Source: Phocoena phocoena | Lineage: Eukaryota > Chordata > Mammalia > Artiodactyla > Phocoenidae | DNA: 64,000 nucleotides | Assembly: GCF_963924675.1 (NCBI RefSeq) | Contig: NC_089232.1 | Span: 28,036,842-28,100,841 of the forward strand | Direction: 5' to 3' | In this document: positions 12,217 through 23,767 of the stretch, one piece after another | Numbering within the stretch: the stretch's first letter is position 1 | Layout: each line of letters begins with the position of its first letter | The notes under the pieces: model-generated | Database searches by the model: none | What the model saw: only the letters and a program-made list of their open reading frames with translations | Told to the model about the DNA's origin: nothing | Made by a program: the position numbers and the translations under genes

Positions 12217-12448
12217 CAGTTCACTCTTGAACAACACAGTTTTGAACTGTCCTTGGGTCCGCTTATACGTGGATTTTTTTTTTCAATAAATACTACGTAG
12301 TATTACTTGATCTGCAGTTGGTTGAATCCCCAGATGGTTGAATCCTCCAGAACCACATGTCCGGAGGGCAGAATATGAAGTTATATATGGATTTTCTACT
12401 GCTGGGGGTTTGGCACCCCAACCCCAGCAGTTGTTCAAGGGTAAACTA
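12217..12448. mobile_element. Tigger/MER2-type DNA transposon (non-autonomous)
   Basis: Terminal inverted repeats: left 'cagttcactcttgaacaac', right 'gttgttcaagggtaaacta', flanked by TA (12215-12216 and 12449-12450), the target duplicated by Tc1/mariner elements including Tigger. The interior ('gtccgcttatacgtggattt') matches MER2/Tigger2. It lacks any transposase frame. Its position inside the L1M shows that it inserted after the L1M. Confidence 0.9.
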
Positions 12449-12974
12449 TACAAGTTTTTGTGTGCACGCTTTTTTGTGTGTTCTCATTTCTCTTAGGTAG
12501 ATTCCTAGGAATGGAATTGCTGGGTCATATAGCAACTCTATGTTTAACTTTTTGAGGAACTGCCAGACTATTTTTCAAAGCAGTTTGCACCATTTTATAC
12601 TTCCATCAGCAATGTATAAGGATGCTGACTTCTCATCTTTTCAGATAATAGCCATCCCAGTAGATATGTAGTGATGTCTCGTTGTGGTTCTCATTTACAT
12701 TTCTCCAATGGTTAATGATGCTGAACATTTATTCATGTTCTTACTGTCCATTTGTACATCTTCTTTGGAGAAATGTCTATTCATATTCATAGCCAATGCT
12801 TATTTTTAAATTGGATTATATGTCTTTTTCATTATTGGATTGTAATAGTTCTTTATAAATTCTAACTACAAGTCCCTTATCAGATACATGATTTGCAAAT
12901 ATTTTCTCCCATTCTGTAGGTTGTCTTTTCACTTTCTTGATGGCACCCTTTGAAGTACAAAAGTTTTTAGTTTT

Positions 12975-13323
12975 TTTTTAATATAAATTTATTTATTTTT
13001 GGCTGCATTGGGTATTCATTTCTGTGCACGGGCTTTTCTCTAGTTGTGGTGAGCAGGGGCTACTCTTCATTGTGGTGCGCAGGCTTCTCATTGAGGTGGC
13101 TTCTTTTGCTGCAGAGCACGGGCTCTAGGTGTGCAGGCTTCAGTAGTTGTGGTGCGAGGGCTCAGTAGTTGTGGCTCACGGGCTCTAGAGTGCAGGCTCT
13201 GTAGTTGTGGCTCATGGGCTTAGTTGCTCCGTGGCATGTGGGATCTTCCCAGACCAGGGCTTGAACCTGTGACCCCTGCATTGGCAGACAGATTCTTAAC
13301 CACCACGCCATCAGGGAAGTTCC
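12975..13323 (-). mobile_element. CHR-type SINE, long form
   Basis: Reverse-oriented long SINE with the 'ctcagtagttgtggctc' body blocks and 'ccatcagggaagttcc' head end. It is bounded by an exact 17-bp target-site duplication, 'caaaagtttttagtttt' (12958-12974 and 13324-13340), within old L1 sequence. Confidence 0.96.
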
Positions 13324-13544
13324 CAAAAGTTTTTAGTTTTAATGATGTCAGTTTACCTATTTTTTCTTGCTTGTTCTCTTGATGTCATATCTAAGAAACT
13401 GTTGACTAATCCAAGGTCATAAAGATTTGCACCTATGTTATCTTTTGAGTTTGTTTTACCGTTTTAACTCTTACATTTTTATCTTTGATCCATGTTAATT
13501 TTTTTCTATGGCATAAAGTAGAGGTTCAATTTCATTCTTTTGAA

Positions 13545-14865
13545 TGTGGGATCCAGTTGTCCTGGTAGAACAACTATTTTTTTTAATGGTGAGAGAGGAC
13601 AGAGAAGGATTATGCAAATTTTAAGTGTTTTCAGCAATTATATTTGTGGTAGTATTGGAATTGTTATTCTGACAGTCATATGTGTAATATGGGATAAAAA
13701 TAATGAGAAACAGGATTCTCAGCATAAAAGAAAGAAGGCTATAGTAATAGAGACGAGGTTAAGCAAGTTCTATAGTCTTTCATTGGAATTATAAATATTA
13801 ATATGAACTCATGAATTATTTAGCTCTGTCTGCTGAAAAAGCCCAAAGATAATAAGCAACTATGTAGCAAGGAGCATCCCTTAGTATCTAGACTCTAGTC
13901 TTGAAATATCATTTCTCACTAAAAAAAATCAGGACTTCTGGGGAGTTCCCTGGCAGTCCAGTAGTTAAGATGCGGTGCTTTCACTGCTGTGGCCTGGGTT
14001 CAATCCCTGGTTGGGGAAGTAAGATCCCGGAAATCGCGAGGTGGGGGAAAAAAAAAACAGGACTTCTGAAGAAATATTTCATCTCAAGTCTGGGACAAGT
14101 AAATGTGTAAGATGAACCTGGAGCATCTTGTAATGCTCCAGGTTGCAAGGAAGCTACTGAAGACTATTAGGATTATGTCAAAAGGACTCAAGAGCCAATC
14201 TGAGGAGGTTCTCACTGGCCATAAGACTATTTGAGCTTCAATAATGTTAATAATTGCAATGGATTAAAATTCATTAAATATGTCTAAATCTACGAGTTCA
14301 TAATGATACTTTTAAAAACAAGAATTGATCACCTTCAGAGAATGATAGGGAACAGATTTATTATCTTGAAACTGGTGAATAAAAGGAATAAATATAACAA
14401 CTATCCTACCTTTTCTATATGAATTTTACTACTGTATAACAAAAGAGTGGATGAGGTAAAGTGTGTTTTTATAGGAGTATTCCAGTAAAAAATGAAACAG
14501 ACATTATAGCCTCAGAATACCAACATTTGGCAAGCCTTCCCCAGTGAATAATAGATATAGGCATTACGCATCTGCTAAAAATCACAGAAAATGACAACCA
14601 GACAACATGTGCCTCCTATAGTATTGCCATATAATACTTATAGTTTTGTCAAAGATATCAAAACTGTATCTCTGCATCCTCTCGACCAGCTGTCTATCTG
14701 TAGGAAATTCAGAGGGCAGAGGAACACACTGAACTGCACCAAGAGTATTCAAGTAACAAACTCCAGACCTGGGGAGACTCTACAGATCAAAAGGCCTGAA
14801 AGCAAAAGAAAGGATGGAAGAGAAACCTATAGATTAAAAGATACTTAACATTATATAAATATATA
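13545..14865. repeat. Unresolved ancient repeat, interrupted by a SINE
   Basis: The two sides of the SINE at 13941-14057 join into one sequence ('atgtcaaaaggactcaagag', 'tctacgagttcataatgata'), wording I know from other mammals but cannot place in a family, perhaps an L1M 3' UTR. It has no coding signal: the 84- and 85-codon frames at 13540-13794 and 14591-14848 lack domains. It contains a perfect 12-bp hairpin at 14115-14144. Confidence 0.35.
13941..14057 (+). mobile_element. CHR-type SINE, short form
   Basis: 'ggagttccctggcagtccag' head, B box 'gggttcaatccctggt', then a short A tail. It is flanked by an exact 11-bp target-site duplication, 'caggacttctg' (13930-13940 and 14058-14068). Confidence 0.94.
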
Positions 14866-14870
14866 TTTTC

Positions 14871-14985
14871 TTTTTTTTTGGCCACGTCACATGGCTTGCA
14901 GGATCTTAGTTTTCCAACCAGGGTTGAACCCGGGCTCTGGGCAGTGAAAGTGCCAAGTCCTAACCCTGGACCACCAGGGAATTCC
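14871..14985 (-). mobile_element. CHR-type SINE, short form
   Basis: T-run, 'ggccacgtcacatggcttgc', reversed B box 'ggttgaacccgggctct' and head end 'accaccagggaattcc'. Flanks are T-rich, so the target-site duplication is not clear. Confidence 0.9.
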
Positions 14986-15374
14986 TTTCTTCTTTTTCTT
15001 TTTTGAATATATTTTTTAAATGGGCAAGAGTAAACTATGGTATCTAGGAATGCACATTTGGGTGGTAAAATTATAAAAAAGGAAAACTCAGTGAAGTGAT
15101 ACTATAAAAGTCAGGATAGTGGTTACTTATGGGAGGAAAGAATGTGTGATTGGGATGGGGTACATGGAAGGAGCTTCTGGAATGCCTGGCAAAGTTCTAC
15201 TTTTTTTTGTCTGGATAGCGTTCACCTTAAAATAATTCATTAAGCCACATGTTTTATTTGTGTGGTGTTCTGTAATGGTGTTTTATTTTATAATAAAAAA
15301 TATATATATTTAAACTTCCTATACCCCAGTCACACCGCAGACAATTATATTAAGTTCTCTGGAGGTGAGACCCA

Positions 15375-15445
15375 GGCATGAGTATTCTTTAAAGCTCCCA
15401 GGTGATTCCAAAGTGCAGCCAAGTTTAAGAACCATTGTGTAAGAG
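15375..15445 (+). mobile_element. MER5-type right-end fragment
   Basis: 'ctcccaggtgattccaaagt' to 'agtttaagaaccattgtgt' is the right end of a MER5-type hAT element. Only ~70 bases are left. Confidence 0.65.
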
Positions 15446-15615
15446 GAATGGTACTTCACTGGCTCAGTATCAAGGGCCTGGGTTCAAGTCTACACATAGC
15501 CACCAATACAGATGTGTGACCTGAAGTAAGGGTTTTAACCTCTCTGGGCCACAGTGACATATATGTTACATGGTGAAAACAGTTTATCTGCCCAAAGTTG
15601 GGATTGGCTATGTTG
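15445..15615 (+). repeat. MIR SINE
   Basis: 'gggcctgggttcaagtctac', 'gatgtgtgacctgaagtaag' and 'ttaacctctctgggccacag' follow the MIR consensus in forward order. The left end abuts the MER5 fragment. Confidence 0.8.
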
Positions 15616-15689
15616 AGTTTTTAAGTCTCTCTTCGTTCTAGAATCTGATAATCTAAAAAAAAAAGAAATAAAATAGAGATTGTATTAGA

Positions 15690-16050
15690 ACAGTTTAATT
15701 GTATAAAACTTTTAACAGTTGCATATACGATATGATCACATTTATGCATCCATGTGAAAAGTTTGTGTGTGTATGTAGTCCAGTGTCCTGGCAAGAAAAA
15801 TAATTCATCATATACAATTTAATAAAGAGATGTAATGAAGGAGCTAGATACAGCCATGTGGGCAGGATTACTGTACTTACAGACTCACAACAGTGAGAAG
15901 CTGTTACCCCTCCAAAGCCTGAAGACAAGAGGAGATGTCTTACAGGAGCCCTGAAGACAAGAGGAGATGTCTTACAGGAGCCCACCAAGAGCTGGGGGAT
16001 GGAGGAGCCACCTGACAGGAGCTATAGTTGTAGAAGGACACACTCACACC
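15690..16050. other. Unresolved stretch with a recent 32-bp tandem duplication
   Basis: I recognise no family. The 97-codon minus-strand frame (15695-15988) has no known domain, and part of its length comes from the tandem duplication at 15918-15981. Confidence 0.4.
15918..15981. repeat. Perfect 32-bp tandem duplication
   Basis: The unit starting 'cctgaagacaagaggagatg' occurs twice head to tail (15918-15949 and 15950-15981) with no mismatch. This suggests a recent slippage event or an assembly duplication. Confidence 0.95.
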
Positions 16051-16059
16051 CTGGATCCA

Positions 16060-16350
16060 TTCATTTGTATGGCTATGTAGATAACTATACCACAATGCAT
16101 TCATCCATTCAACTGTTGATGGACATTTGGGTTATTTGCAGATTTTTGTTCTCATAAACAATGTTTCTAAGGATATTCTTGTACATACTTTCTTAGTGAA
16201 CATCTGCATACATTTCTGTTGGGTATATACATAGGAATGGAATTGCTAGGTCATAGCATATATGAATCTTCAGCATGTATTGCCAAACTGTTTTTCAAAA
16301 ACAGTTTCTCTAAACAGTTTCTCTATGCTTTCTCTAACAGCATAGAAGAC
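16060..16350 (-). repeat. Old L1 ORF2-end fragment
   Basis: 'catccattcaactgttgatg', 'gacatttgggttatttgcag' and 'ggaatggaattgctaggtca' are the reversed end of L1 ORF2. It lies head-on against the plus-strand L1 that starts near 16390. Confidence 0.8.
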
Positions 16351-16898
16351 TTCCTCTTGCTCCATAGTTTCATCTACAGTTGCTGAAGGAGACAAAGTGA
16401 GAGGACCTACACAAACAGATATAAACACTTACTATAAAACTAAGTAATTAACACTGTGTGGTCTGGGTAAAAAGATGGATAAATAAACCAATGGAGAAGG
16501 CTAGAGTCCAGGAACAGTTCTACACATACATGGACACTGAATTAATGACAAATGTAGCACTGTAGAGCAGAAAAGAAAAAAAAAAAGATAGTCCTTTCAG
16601 TAGATGGTATTGAGTCGATGGAATACACCTACCTAAAAAATCAGACTTAACCACACCTCACACCATACCCAAGAGTCATTCCCAGGTGGATTGCAGATCT
16701 AAATGCAAAAGGTGAAACAATAAAGATTTAGAATAAAACATGGGAGAATATCTTCCTGACCTTGGGGTAGGGCAAAAATTTCTTAAACAGGACACAAAGT
16801 GCTTAGCTAAGAAGGAAAAGATTAAATCAAATAAATTTGATTCCATTAAGATCAGGTACTGTTGCTCACCAAAGGACATCATAAAGAGTACAGAGTAA

Positions 16899-18510
16899 GG
16901 GGTGGATTCAAGATGGCGTACTAAGAGGACGCTGAATTCGCATCTCCTCACAATTAGGGCACCTACCAGGCACCGGTGGGGGACCACGGACACCTAAGGG
17001 GACAGGAGGAAACCCCAGCGACTGGGTAGGACGTGGGGCGTGAGGGGAGTGAAGGGGGAGGAGACGTGTAGGTGGGACGGGATTGGCACCCCTGAGGGGC
17101 GGCTGGGGGAGGGGAAGGGATCCCATGCCCGAACGGGGAAATTGGGGAACCACGGGGAGGGCAGAGGATCAAAAGGGAGCATGGCCAGGTTTCCCCTGCC
17201 CACTTGGGCCCCCCGGGAATCTGCTGAGATCCCGGGCCTGATCCTCTGCCCACTAAGGGCCCCTCCAGCAGCGCGGGTGCTGAGGGAGTGGGAGGGAGGG
17301 AAGGGCGAGCAAAAGTAAAGGCCGGACCTCTGGGCGGGCACCTCTGAGGGGTGGCTGAGGGAGGGAAGGAGTTCCTACACCCAGTGGGACCCATCCACAG
17401 TTAGGGATCCAGTGGAAATGGGGCGGGGGAGACCCTGGGGGAGATAGTGGTTTAGGGGCACAAAGGAACGGAAGGAAATGGGGCCAGTGCTTTCCGTGTC
17501 CAATTAGGCACTGAGGAGCCTGATCGGCTCTGCCCTCAGGGCCTCCCTCCTGCAGCACAGAGCCCAAGCCCCGCCCCTACACGCCCACCCAGGGTTCTAC
17601 CTCTACACTCAGGCACCTCCTCCAACGAACTGGGCTTAAACCCCACCCACACACCCTCACTCAGGGCCCTACCGACAAACTCCGGAATCCCACACTCCAG
17701 AGGCCCTCCTTTCCACTTGCTGCCTCACCCCTTCTGCGCAGGTCCTAAGCAGAGGCCCTAACACATGCTTGAAAGTTCCCCCGCATAGGCCCCACCCCAT
17801 GCTCAAACGTCACCCCCCCAACCCACCTAGGTCCTGCCCCACCCTAAACCCTGCCCCTGCCTAAGTTCAACCCCACCTAAACTCTGCCCACATAGCCAAG
17901 GCTATTTTTTTTTTCCTTTTCTTTTTTCCTCTTTTAGATCGGCGTTCCTTGTTGATTCGTCGTTGTTGATTCTTTTATATTTTTATTTTTCCTAATAAAT
18001 CTTTTATTTTTCTAATTTTATTTTATTCTTTATACTTTGTTAGTGATCTTTCCTTTTGGCTTGTTGCCCCCCCCCTTTTTTTTTCTTTTTTCTGCTGTGG
18101 TTTTATTTTACCTTGTTGCAGTTGTTTCAATTACAGTTTTATTTTTCCTAATCTATTTTTTATCTCTCTAATTTTATATGTTTTTTATTCTTTGATATTG
18201 TATGGCTCCTTTTTTCTTTCTTTCTTCCTTTTTTTTAAAAAATGAACCACGAAGCTTGCGGGATATTGGTTCCCAGGCTAGAGGTCAGGCCTGAGCGCCT
18301 GTGGTGGGAGGTCCAAGTCCAAACTGCTGGATTAACAGAGAACCTCAGACCCCAGGGAATATCAATTGGAGTGAGGCCTCCCAGAGGTCCTCATCTCAGC
18401 ACCAAGACCCAGCTCTATCTAACTGCTTGCAAACTCCAGTGCTGGATGTCTCAAGCCAAACATCAGTAAGACAGGAATACAGCACCACCCATCAAAAAAA
18501 AAAAAAAAGA
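16899..18510 (+). promoter_or_regulatory. L1 5' UTR with internal promoter region
   Basis: The first ~1 kb is GC-rich with scattered CpG ('caccggtgggggaccacgga'), in sharp contrast to the AT-rich surroundings, followed by a pyrimidine- and T-rich stretch (17905-18240) leading to ORF1. In L1 elements the 5' UTR carries an RNA polymerase II promoter that needs no upstream sequence. That this copy still drives transcription is inference. Antisense frames of 104-143 codons across it (e.g. 16963-17394) reflect GC content, not genes. Confidence 0.85.
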
Positions 18511-19371
18511 AAGAAATGACAAAAAAATATGTTACAGACAAAGGAGCAAGATAAAAACCTAAGACCAAATAAATAAAGATGAAATAGGCAACCTACCTGA
18601 AAAACAATTCACAGTAATGATAGTAAAGATGATCCAAAATCTCGGAAACAGAATGGAGAAAATACAAGAAACATTTAACAAGGATCTAGAAGAACTAAAG
18701 AGCAAACAAACAGTGAAGAACAGCACAATTACTGGAAGTAAAAATACTCTAGAAGGAATCAATAACAGAATAACTGAGGCAGCAGAATGGATAAGTGAGC
18801 TGGAAGATAAAATGGTAGAAATAACTGTGAGGGAGCAGAATAAAGAAAAAGAGTGAAAATAATTGAGGACAGTTTCAGAGACCTCGGGGACAACATTAAA
18901 TGGACCAACATTCGAATTATAGGGGTCCCAGAAGAAGAGAAAAAGAAAGGGTCTGAGAAAATATTTGAAGAGATTATAGTCGAAAACTTCTCTAACATGG
19001 GAAAGGAAATAGTAAATCAAGTCCAGGAAACACAGAGAGTACCATACAGGATAAACTCAAAGAGAAACATGCTGAGACACATGTTAATCAAACTATCAAA
19101 AATTAAATACAAAGAAAAAGTATTAAAAGCAGCAAGGGAAAAGCAACAAATAACATACAAGGGAATCTCTATAAGGTTAACAGCTGATTTTTCAGCAGTA
19201 ACTCTGCAAACCAGAAGGGAGTGGTGGGACATATTTAAAGTAATGAAAGGGGAAAAGCTACAACAAAGATTACTCTACCTGGCAAGGATCTCATTCAGAT
19301 TCGATGGAGAAATTAAAACCTTTACAGATAAGCAAAAGTTAAGAGAATTCAGCACCACCAAACCAGCTTGA
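18511..19371 (+). pseudogene. L1 ORF1 remnant (RNA-binding ORF1p)
   Basis: ORF1p is the trimeric RNA chaperone of the L1 particle. Two overlapping open pieces remain: 18617-18856 (NLPEKQF motif just upstream, then the start of the coiled coil) and 18853-19371 (end of the coiled coil, the RRM with 'IRIIGVPEE', then the C-terminal domain with 'RLTADFSAVTLQTRREW'). They are in different frames. A further break lies near the expected start at 18511, where stops follow within a dozen codons. The C-terminal motifs are well kept, so the breaks are probably not very old. No intact product is possible. Confidence 0.92.
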
Positions 19372-19461
19372 CAACTAAAGGAACTTCTCTAGGCAGGAAA
19401 CACAACAGAAGGAAAACACCTACAAAAAACAAACCCAAAACAATTTTAAAAATAGTAATAA

Positions 19462-19667
19462 GGGCTTCCCTGGTGGCGCAGTGGTTGAGGGTCCGCCTGT
19501 CGATGCGGGGGACACGTGTTCGTGCCCCGGTCCGGGAGGATCCCACGTGCCGCGGAGCGGCTGGGCCCGTGAGCCATGGCCGCTGGGCTTGTGCGTCCGG
19601 AGCCTGTGCTCCACAACGGGAGAGGCCACAACAGTGAGAGGCCCGCGCACAGCAAAAAAAAAAAAAA
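19462..19667 (+). mobile_element. CHR-type SINE, short-body form, in the L1 ORF1-ORF2 junction
   Basis: 'gggcttccctggtggcgcag' head, then the 'gcggagcggctgggcccgtg' body typical of cetacean copies, and an A tail of about 18. The target-site duplication 'aaaaatagtaata' lies on both sides (about 19448-19460 and 19668-19680). It inserted at or just before the start of ORF2. Confidence 0.96.
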
Positions 19668-22600
19668 AAAAATAGTAATAAGAGCATACATATTGATAAT
19701 TACCTTAAATGTAAATGGATTAAATGCTCCCACCAAAAGACATGGCTGAATGGATATAAAAACAAGACCCTACATATGCTGTCTACAAGAGACCCACTTC
19801 AGACCTAGGGACACATACAGACTGAAAGTGAGGGGATGGAAAAAGATATTTCATGCAAATGGAAATCAAAAGAAAGCTGGAGTAGCAATTCTCATATCAG
19901 ACAAAATAGACTTTAAAATAAAGACTATTACAAGAGACAAAGAAGGACACTATATAGTGATCAAAGGATCAATCCAAGAAGATATAACAATTGTAAATAT
20001 TTATGCACCCAACATAGGAGCACCTTAATACATAAGGCAAATACTAACAGCCATAAAAGGGGAAATCGACAGTAACACAATCATAGTAGGGGACTTTAAC
20101 ACCCCACTTTCACAAATGGACAAATCATCCAAAATGAAAATAAATAAGGAAACACAAGCTTTAAATGACACATTAAACAAGATGGACTTAATTGATATTT
20201 ATAGGACATTCCATCCAAAAACAACAGAATACACATTCTTCACAAGTGCTCATAGAGCATTCTCCAGGATAGATCATATCTTGGGTCACAAATCGAGCCT
20301 TAGTAAATTTAATAAAATTGAAATCATATCAAGTATCTTTTCCGACCATAATGCTATGAGACTACATATCAATTACAGGAAAAAATCTGTAAAAAATACA
20401 AACATATGGAGGCTGAACAATACACTGCTAAATAACCAAGAGATCACTGAAGAAATCAAAGAGGAAATCAAAAAATACCTAGAAACAAATGACAATGAAA
20501 ACACAACGACCCAAAGCCTATGGGATGCAGCAAAAACAGTTCTAAGAGGGAAGTTTATAACAATACAATCCTACCTTAAGAAACAAGAAACATCTCAAAT
20601 AAACAACCTAAGCTTACTCCTAAAGCAATTAGAGAAAGAAGAACAAAAAAAAAAAAAACCAAAATTAGTAGAAGGAAAGAAATCATAAAGATCAGATCAG
20701 AAATAAATGGGAAAAAATGAAGGAAACGATAGCAAAGATCAATAAAACTAAAAGGTTGTTCTTTGAGAAGATAAACAAAATTGATAAACCATTAGCCAAA
20801 CTCACCAAGAAAAAAAGGGAGAAGACTCAAATCAATAGAATTAGAAATGAAAAAGGAGAAGTAGTCACTGACACTACATACAAAGGATCATGAGAGATTA
20901 CTACAAGCAACTATATGCCAATAAAATGGACAACCTCAAAAAAATGGACAAATTCTTAGAAAAGCACAAACTTCTGAGACTGAACCAGGCTGAAATAGAA
21001 AATATAAACAGACCAATCACAAGCACTGAAATTGAAACTGTAATTAAAAATCTTCCAACAAACAAAAGCCCAGGACCAGATGGCTTCACAGGCGAATTCT
21101 ATCAAACATTTAGAGAAGAGCTAATACCTAACCTTCTCAAACTCTTCCAAAATATAGCAGAGGAAGGAACACTCCCAAACTCATTCTACAAGGCCACAAT
21201 CCCCCTGATACCAAAACCAGACAAAGATGCCACAAAAAAAGAAAACTACAGGCCAATATCTCTGATGAACATAGATGCAAAAATCCTCAAAAAAATACTA
21301 GCAAACAGAATCCAGCAGCACATTAAAAGGATCATACACCATGATCAAGTGGGGTTTATCCCAGGAATGCAAGGATTCTTCAATATATGCAAAGCAATCA
21401 ATGTGATACACCATATTAACAAACTGAAGGATAAAAACCATATGATCATCTCAATAGATGCAGAAAAAGCTTTTGACAGAATTCAACAACAACTTATGAT
21501 AAAAACTCTCCATAAAGCAGGCATAGAGGGAATCTACCTCAGCATAAAAAAGGCCATATATGACAAACCCACAGCCAACATCGTTCTCAATGGTGAAAAA
21601 ACTGAAACCATTTCCTCTAATATCAGGAAGAAGACAAGGCTGCCCACTCTCACCACTATTATTCAACTTTTGGAAGTTTCAGCCACAGCAATCAGAGAAG
21701 AAGAAGAAATAAAAGGAATCCAAATTGGAAAAGAAGAAGTAAAGCTGTCACTGTTTGCAGATGACATGATACTATACATAGAGAATCCTAAAGATGCTAC
21801 CAGAAAACTACTAGAGCTAATCAATGAATTTGGTAGAGTAGCAGGATACAAAATTAATGCACAGAAATCTCTGGCATTCCTATACACTAATGATGAAAAA
21901 TATGAAAGAGAAATTAAGGAAACACTTCCATTTACCATTGCAACAAAAAGTATAAAATACCTAGGAATAAACCTACTTAAGGAGACAAAAGACCTATATG
22001 CAGAAAATTATAAGACACTGACGAAATAAATTAAAGATGATACAAACAGATGGAGAGATATACTATGTTCTTGGATTGGAAGAATCAACATTGTGAAAAA
22101 TGATTATACTACCTAAAGCAATCTTCAGATTCAATGCAATCCCTATCAAACTACCAATGGCATTTTTCACAGAAGTAGAACGAAAAGTTTCACAATTCAT
22201 ATGGAAACATGTAAGACACCGAATAGCCAAAGCAATCTTGAGAAAGAAAAATGGAGCTGCAGGAATCAGTCTCCTGGACTTCAGACTATACTACAAAGCT
22301 ACAGTAATCAAGACAGTATGGTACTGGCACAAAAACAGAAATATAGATCAACGGAACAGGATAGAAAGCCCAGAGATAAACCCACACACATATGGTCACC
22401 TTCTCTTTGATAAAGGAGGCAAGAATATACAATGGAGAAAAGACAGCCTCTTCAATAAGTGGTGCTGGGGAAACTGGACAGCTACATGTAAAAGAATGAT
22501 ATTAGAACACTCCCTAACACCATACACAAAAATAAACTCAAAATGGATTAAAGACCTAAATGTAAGGCCAGACACTATCAAACTCTTAGAGGAAAACATG

Positions 22601-23223
22601 GGCAGAACACTCTATGACATAAATCACAGCAAGATCCTTTTTGACCCACCTCCTACAGAATTGGAAATAAAAACAAAAGCAAACAAGTGGGACCTAATGA
22701 AACTAAAAAGCTTTTGCACAGCAAAGGAAACCATAAACAAGACGAAAAGACAACCTCAGAATGGGAGAAAATATTTGCAAATGAAGCAACTGACGAAGGA
22801 TTAATCTCCAACATTTACAAGCAGCTCATGCAGCTCAATATCAAAAAAACAAACAACCCAAGCCAAAAATGGGCAGAAGACCTAAATAGAAATTTCTCCA
22901 AAGAACATATACAGATTGCCAACAAACACATGAAAGAATGCTCAACATCATTAATCATTAGAGAAATGCAAATCAAAACTACAATGATGTATCACCTCAC
23001 ACCGATCAGAATGGCCATCATCAAAAAATCTACAAACAATAAATACTGGAGAGGGTGTGGAGAAAAGGGAACACTCTTGCACTGTTGGTGGGAATGTAAA
23101 TTGATACAGCCACTATGGAGAACAGTACGGAGGTTCCTTAGAAAACTAAAAATAGAACTACCATACAACCCAGCAATCCCACTACTGGGCATATACCCTG
23201 AGAAAGCTATAATTCAAAAAGTC

Positions 23224-23414
23224 GGGCTTCCCTGGTGGCGCTGTGGTTGAGAGTCCGCCTGCCGATGCAGGGGACACGGGTTCGTGCCCCGGTCCGGGAA
23301 GATCCCACATGCCGCAGAGCGGCTGGGCCCGTGAGCCATGGCCGCTGAGCCTGCGCGTCCGGAGCCTGTGCTCCGCAACGGGAGAGGCCACAACAGTGAG
23401 AGGCCCGCGTACCG

Positions 23415-23455
<41 letters not shown>
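23224..23455 (+). mobile_element. CHR-type SINE, short-body form, inside L1 ORF2
   Basis: Same subfamily as the copy at 19462 and very similar to it. It carries an uninterrupted A tail of about 35, the longest in the window, which suggests it is one of the youngest insertions. The exact target-site duplication 'caaaaagtc' lies at 23215-23223 and 23456-23464. Confidence 0.97.
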
Positions 23456-23767
23456 CAAAAAGTCATGTACCACAATGTTCATTGCAGCCCTACTTACAAT
23501 AGCCAGGACATGGAAGCAACCTAAGTGTCCATCGATGGATGAATGGTTAAAGAAGATGTGGCACATATATACAATGGAATATTACTCAGCCATAAAAAGA
23601 AACAAAATTGAGTTATTTGCAGTGAGGTGGATGGACCTAGAGTCTGTCATACAGAGTGAAGTAAGTCAGAAAGAGAAAAACAAATACCATATGCTAACAC
23701 ACATATATATGGAATATAAAAAAAAAGAAATGTTTCTGATGAACCTAGGGGCAGGACAGCAATAAAG

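Larger units (their letters stand above)
11885..13540 (-). repeat. Old L1 (L1M) 3' half, split by two insertions
   Basis: Begins 'aaaacagctttattgagtta', the reversed L1M 3' UTR, and runs through the reversed ORF2 end: 'atttcatataaatggaatca', 'gaattgctgggtcatatagc', 'gatttgcaaatattttctcc'. It was interrupted first by a Tigger-type element (12217-12448) and later by a long SINE (12975-13323). No coding capacity remains. Confidence 0.9.
19440..23767 (+). pseudogene. L1 ORF2 remnant (endonuclease and reverse transcriptase)
   Basis: ORF2p nicks DNA and reverse-transcribes L1 RNA. The endonuclease region (about 19690-20400) keeps NVNGLN, QETH, GDFNT and SDHN; the RT (20890-22029) keeps the catalytic FADD near 21757; the C-terminal cysteine motif (C..C..H) lies near 23058-23095. 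Breaks: a stop before 19750, TAA at 20026-20028, a stop at 20686-20688, a stop at 22027-22029, a frame change near 22740-22800, and a SINE at 23224-23455. A further +1/-4 pair near 21595-21655 scrambles about 20 RT residues. The frame ends at 23763-23765. Confidence 0.93.

Noticed and set aside
16963..17567. Overlapping proline-rich frames of 104-143 codons on the minus strand
   Set aside because: They lie antisense in the GC-rich L1 5' UTR, where stops are scarce in all frames; no domain or start context.
19368..19687. Open frames on both strands of the SINE in L1
   Set aside because: The GC-rich SINE body yields frames in several phases in every copy; they end in the poly-A or poly-T.
20890..22029. 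Intact reverse transcriptase suggesting a live L1 or domesticated RT
   Set aside because: The frame is out of phase for about 20 residues in a conserved block and the ORF is broken before and after it.
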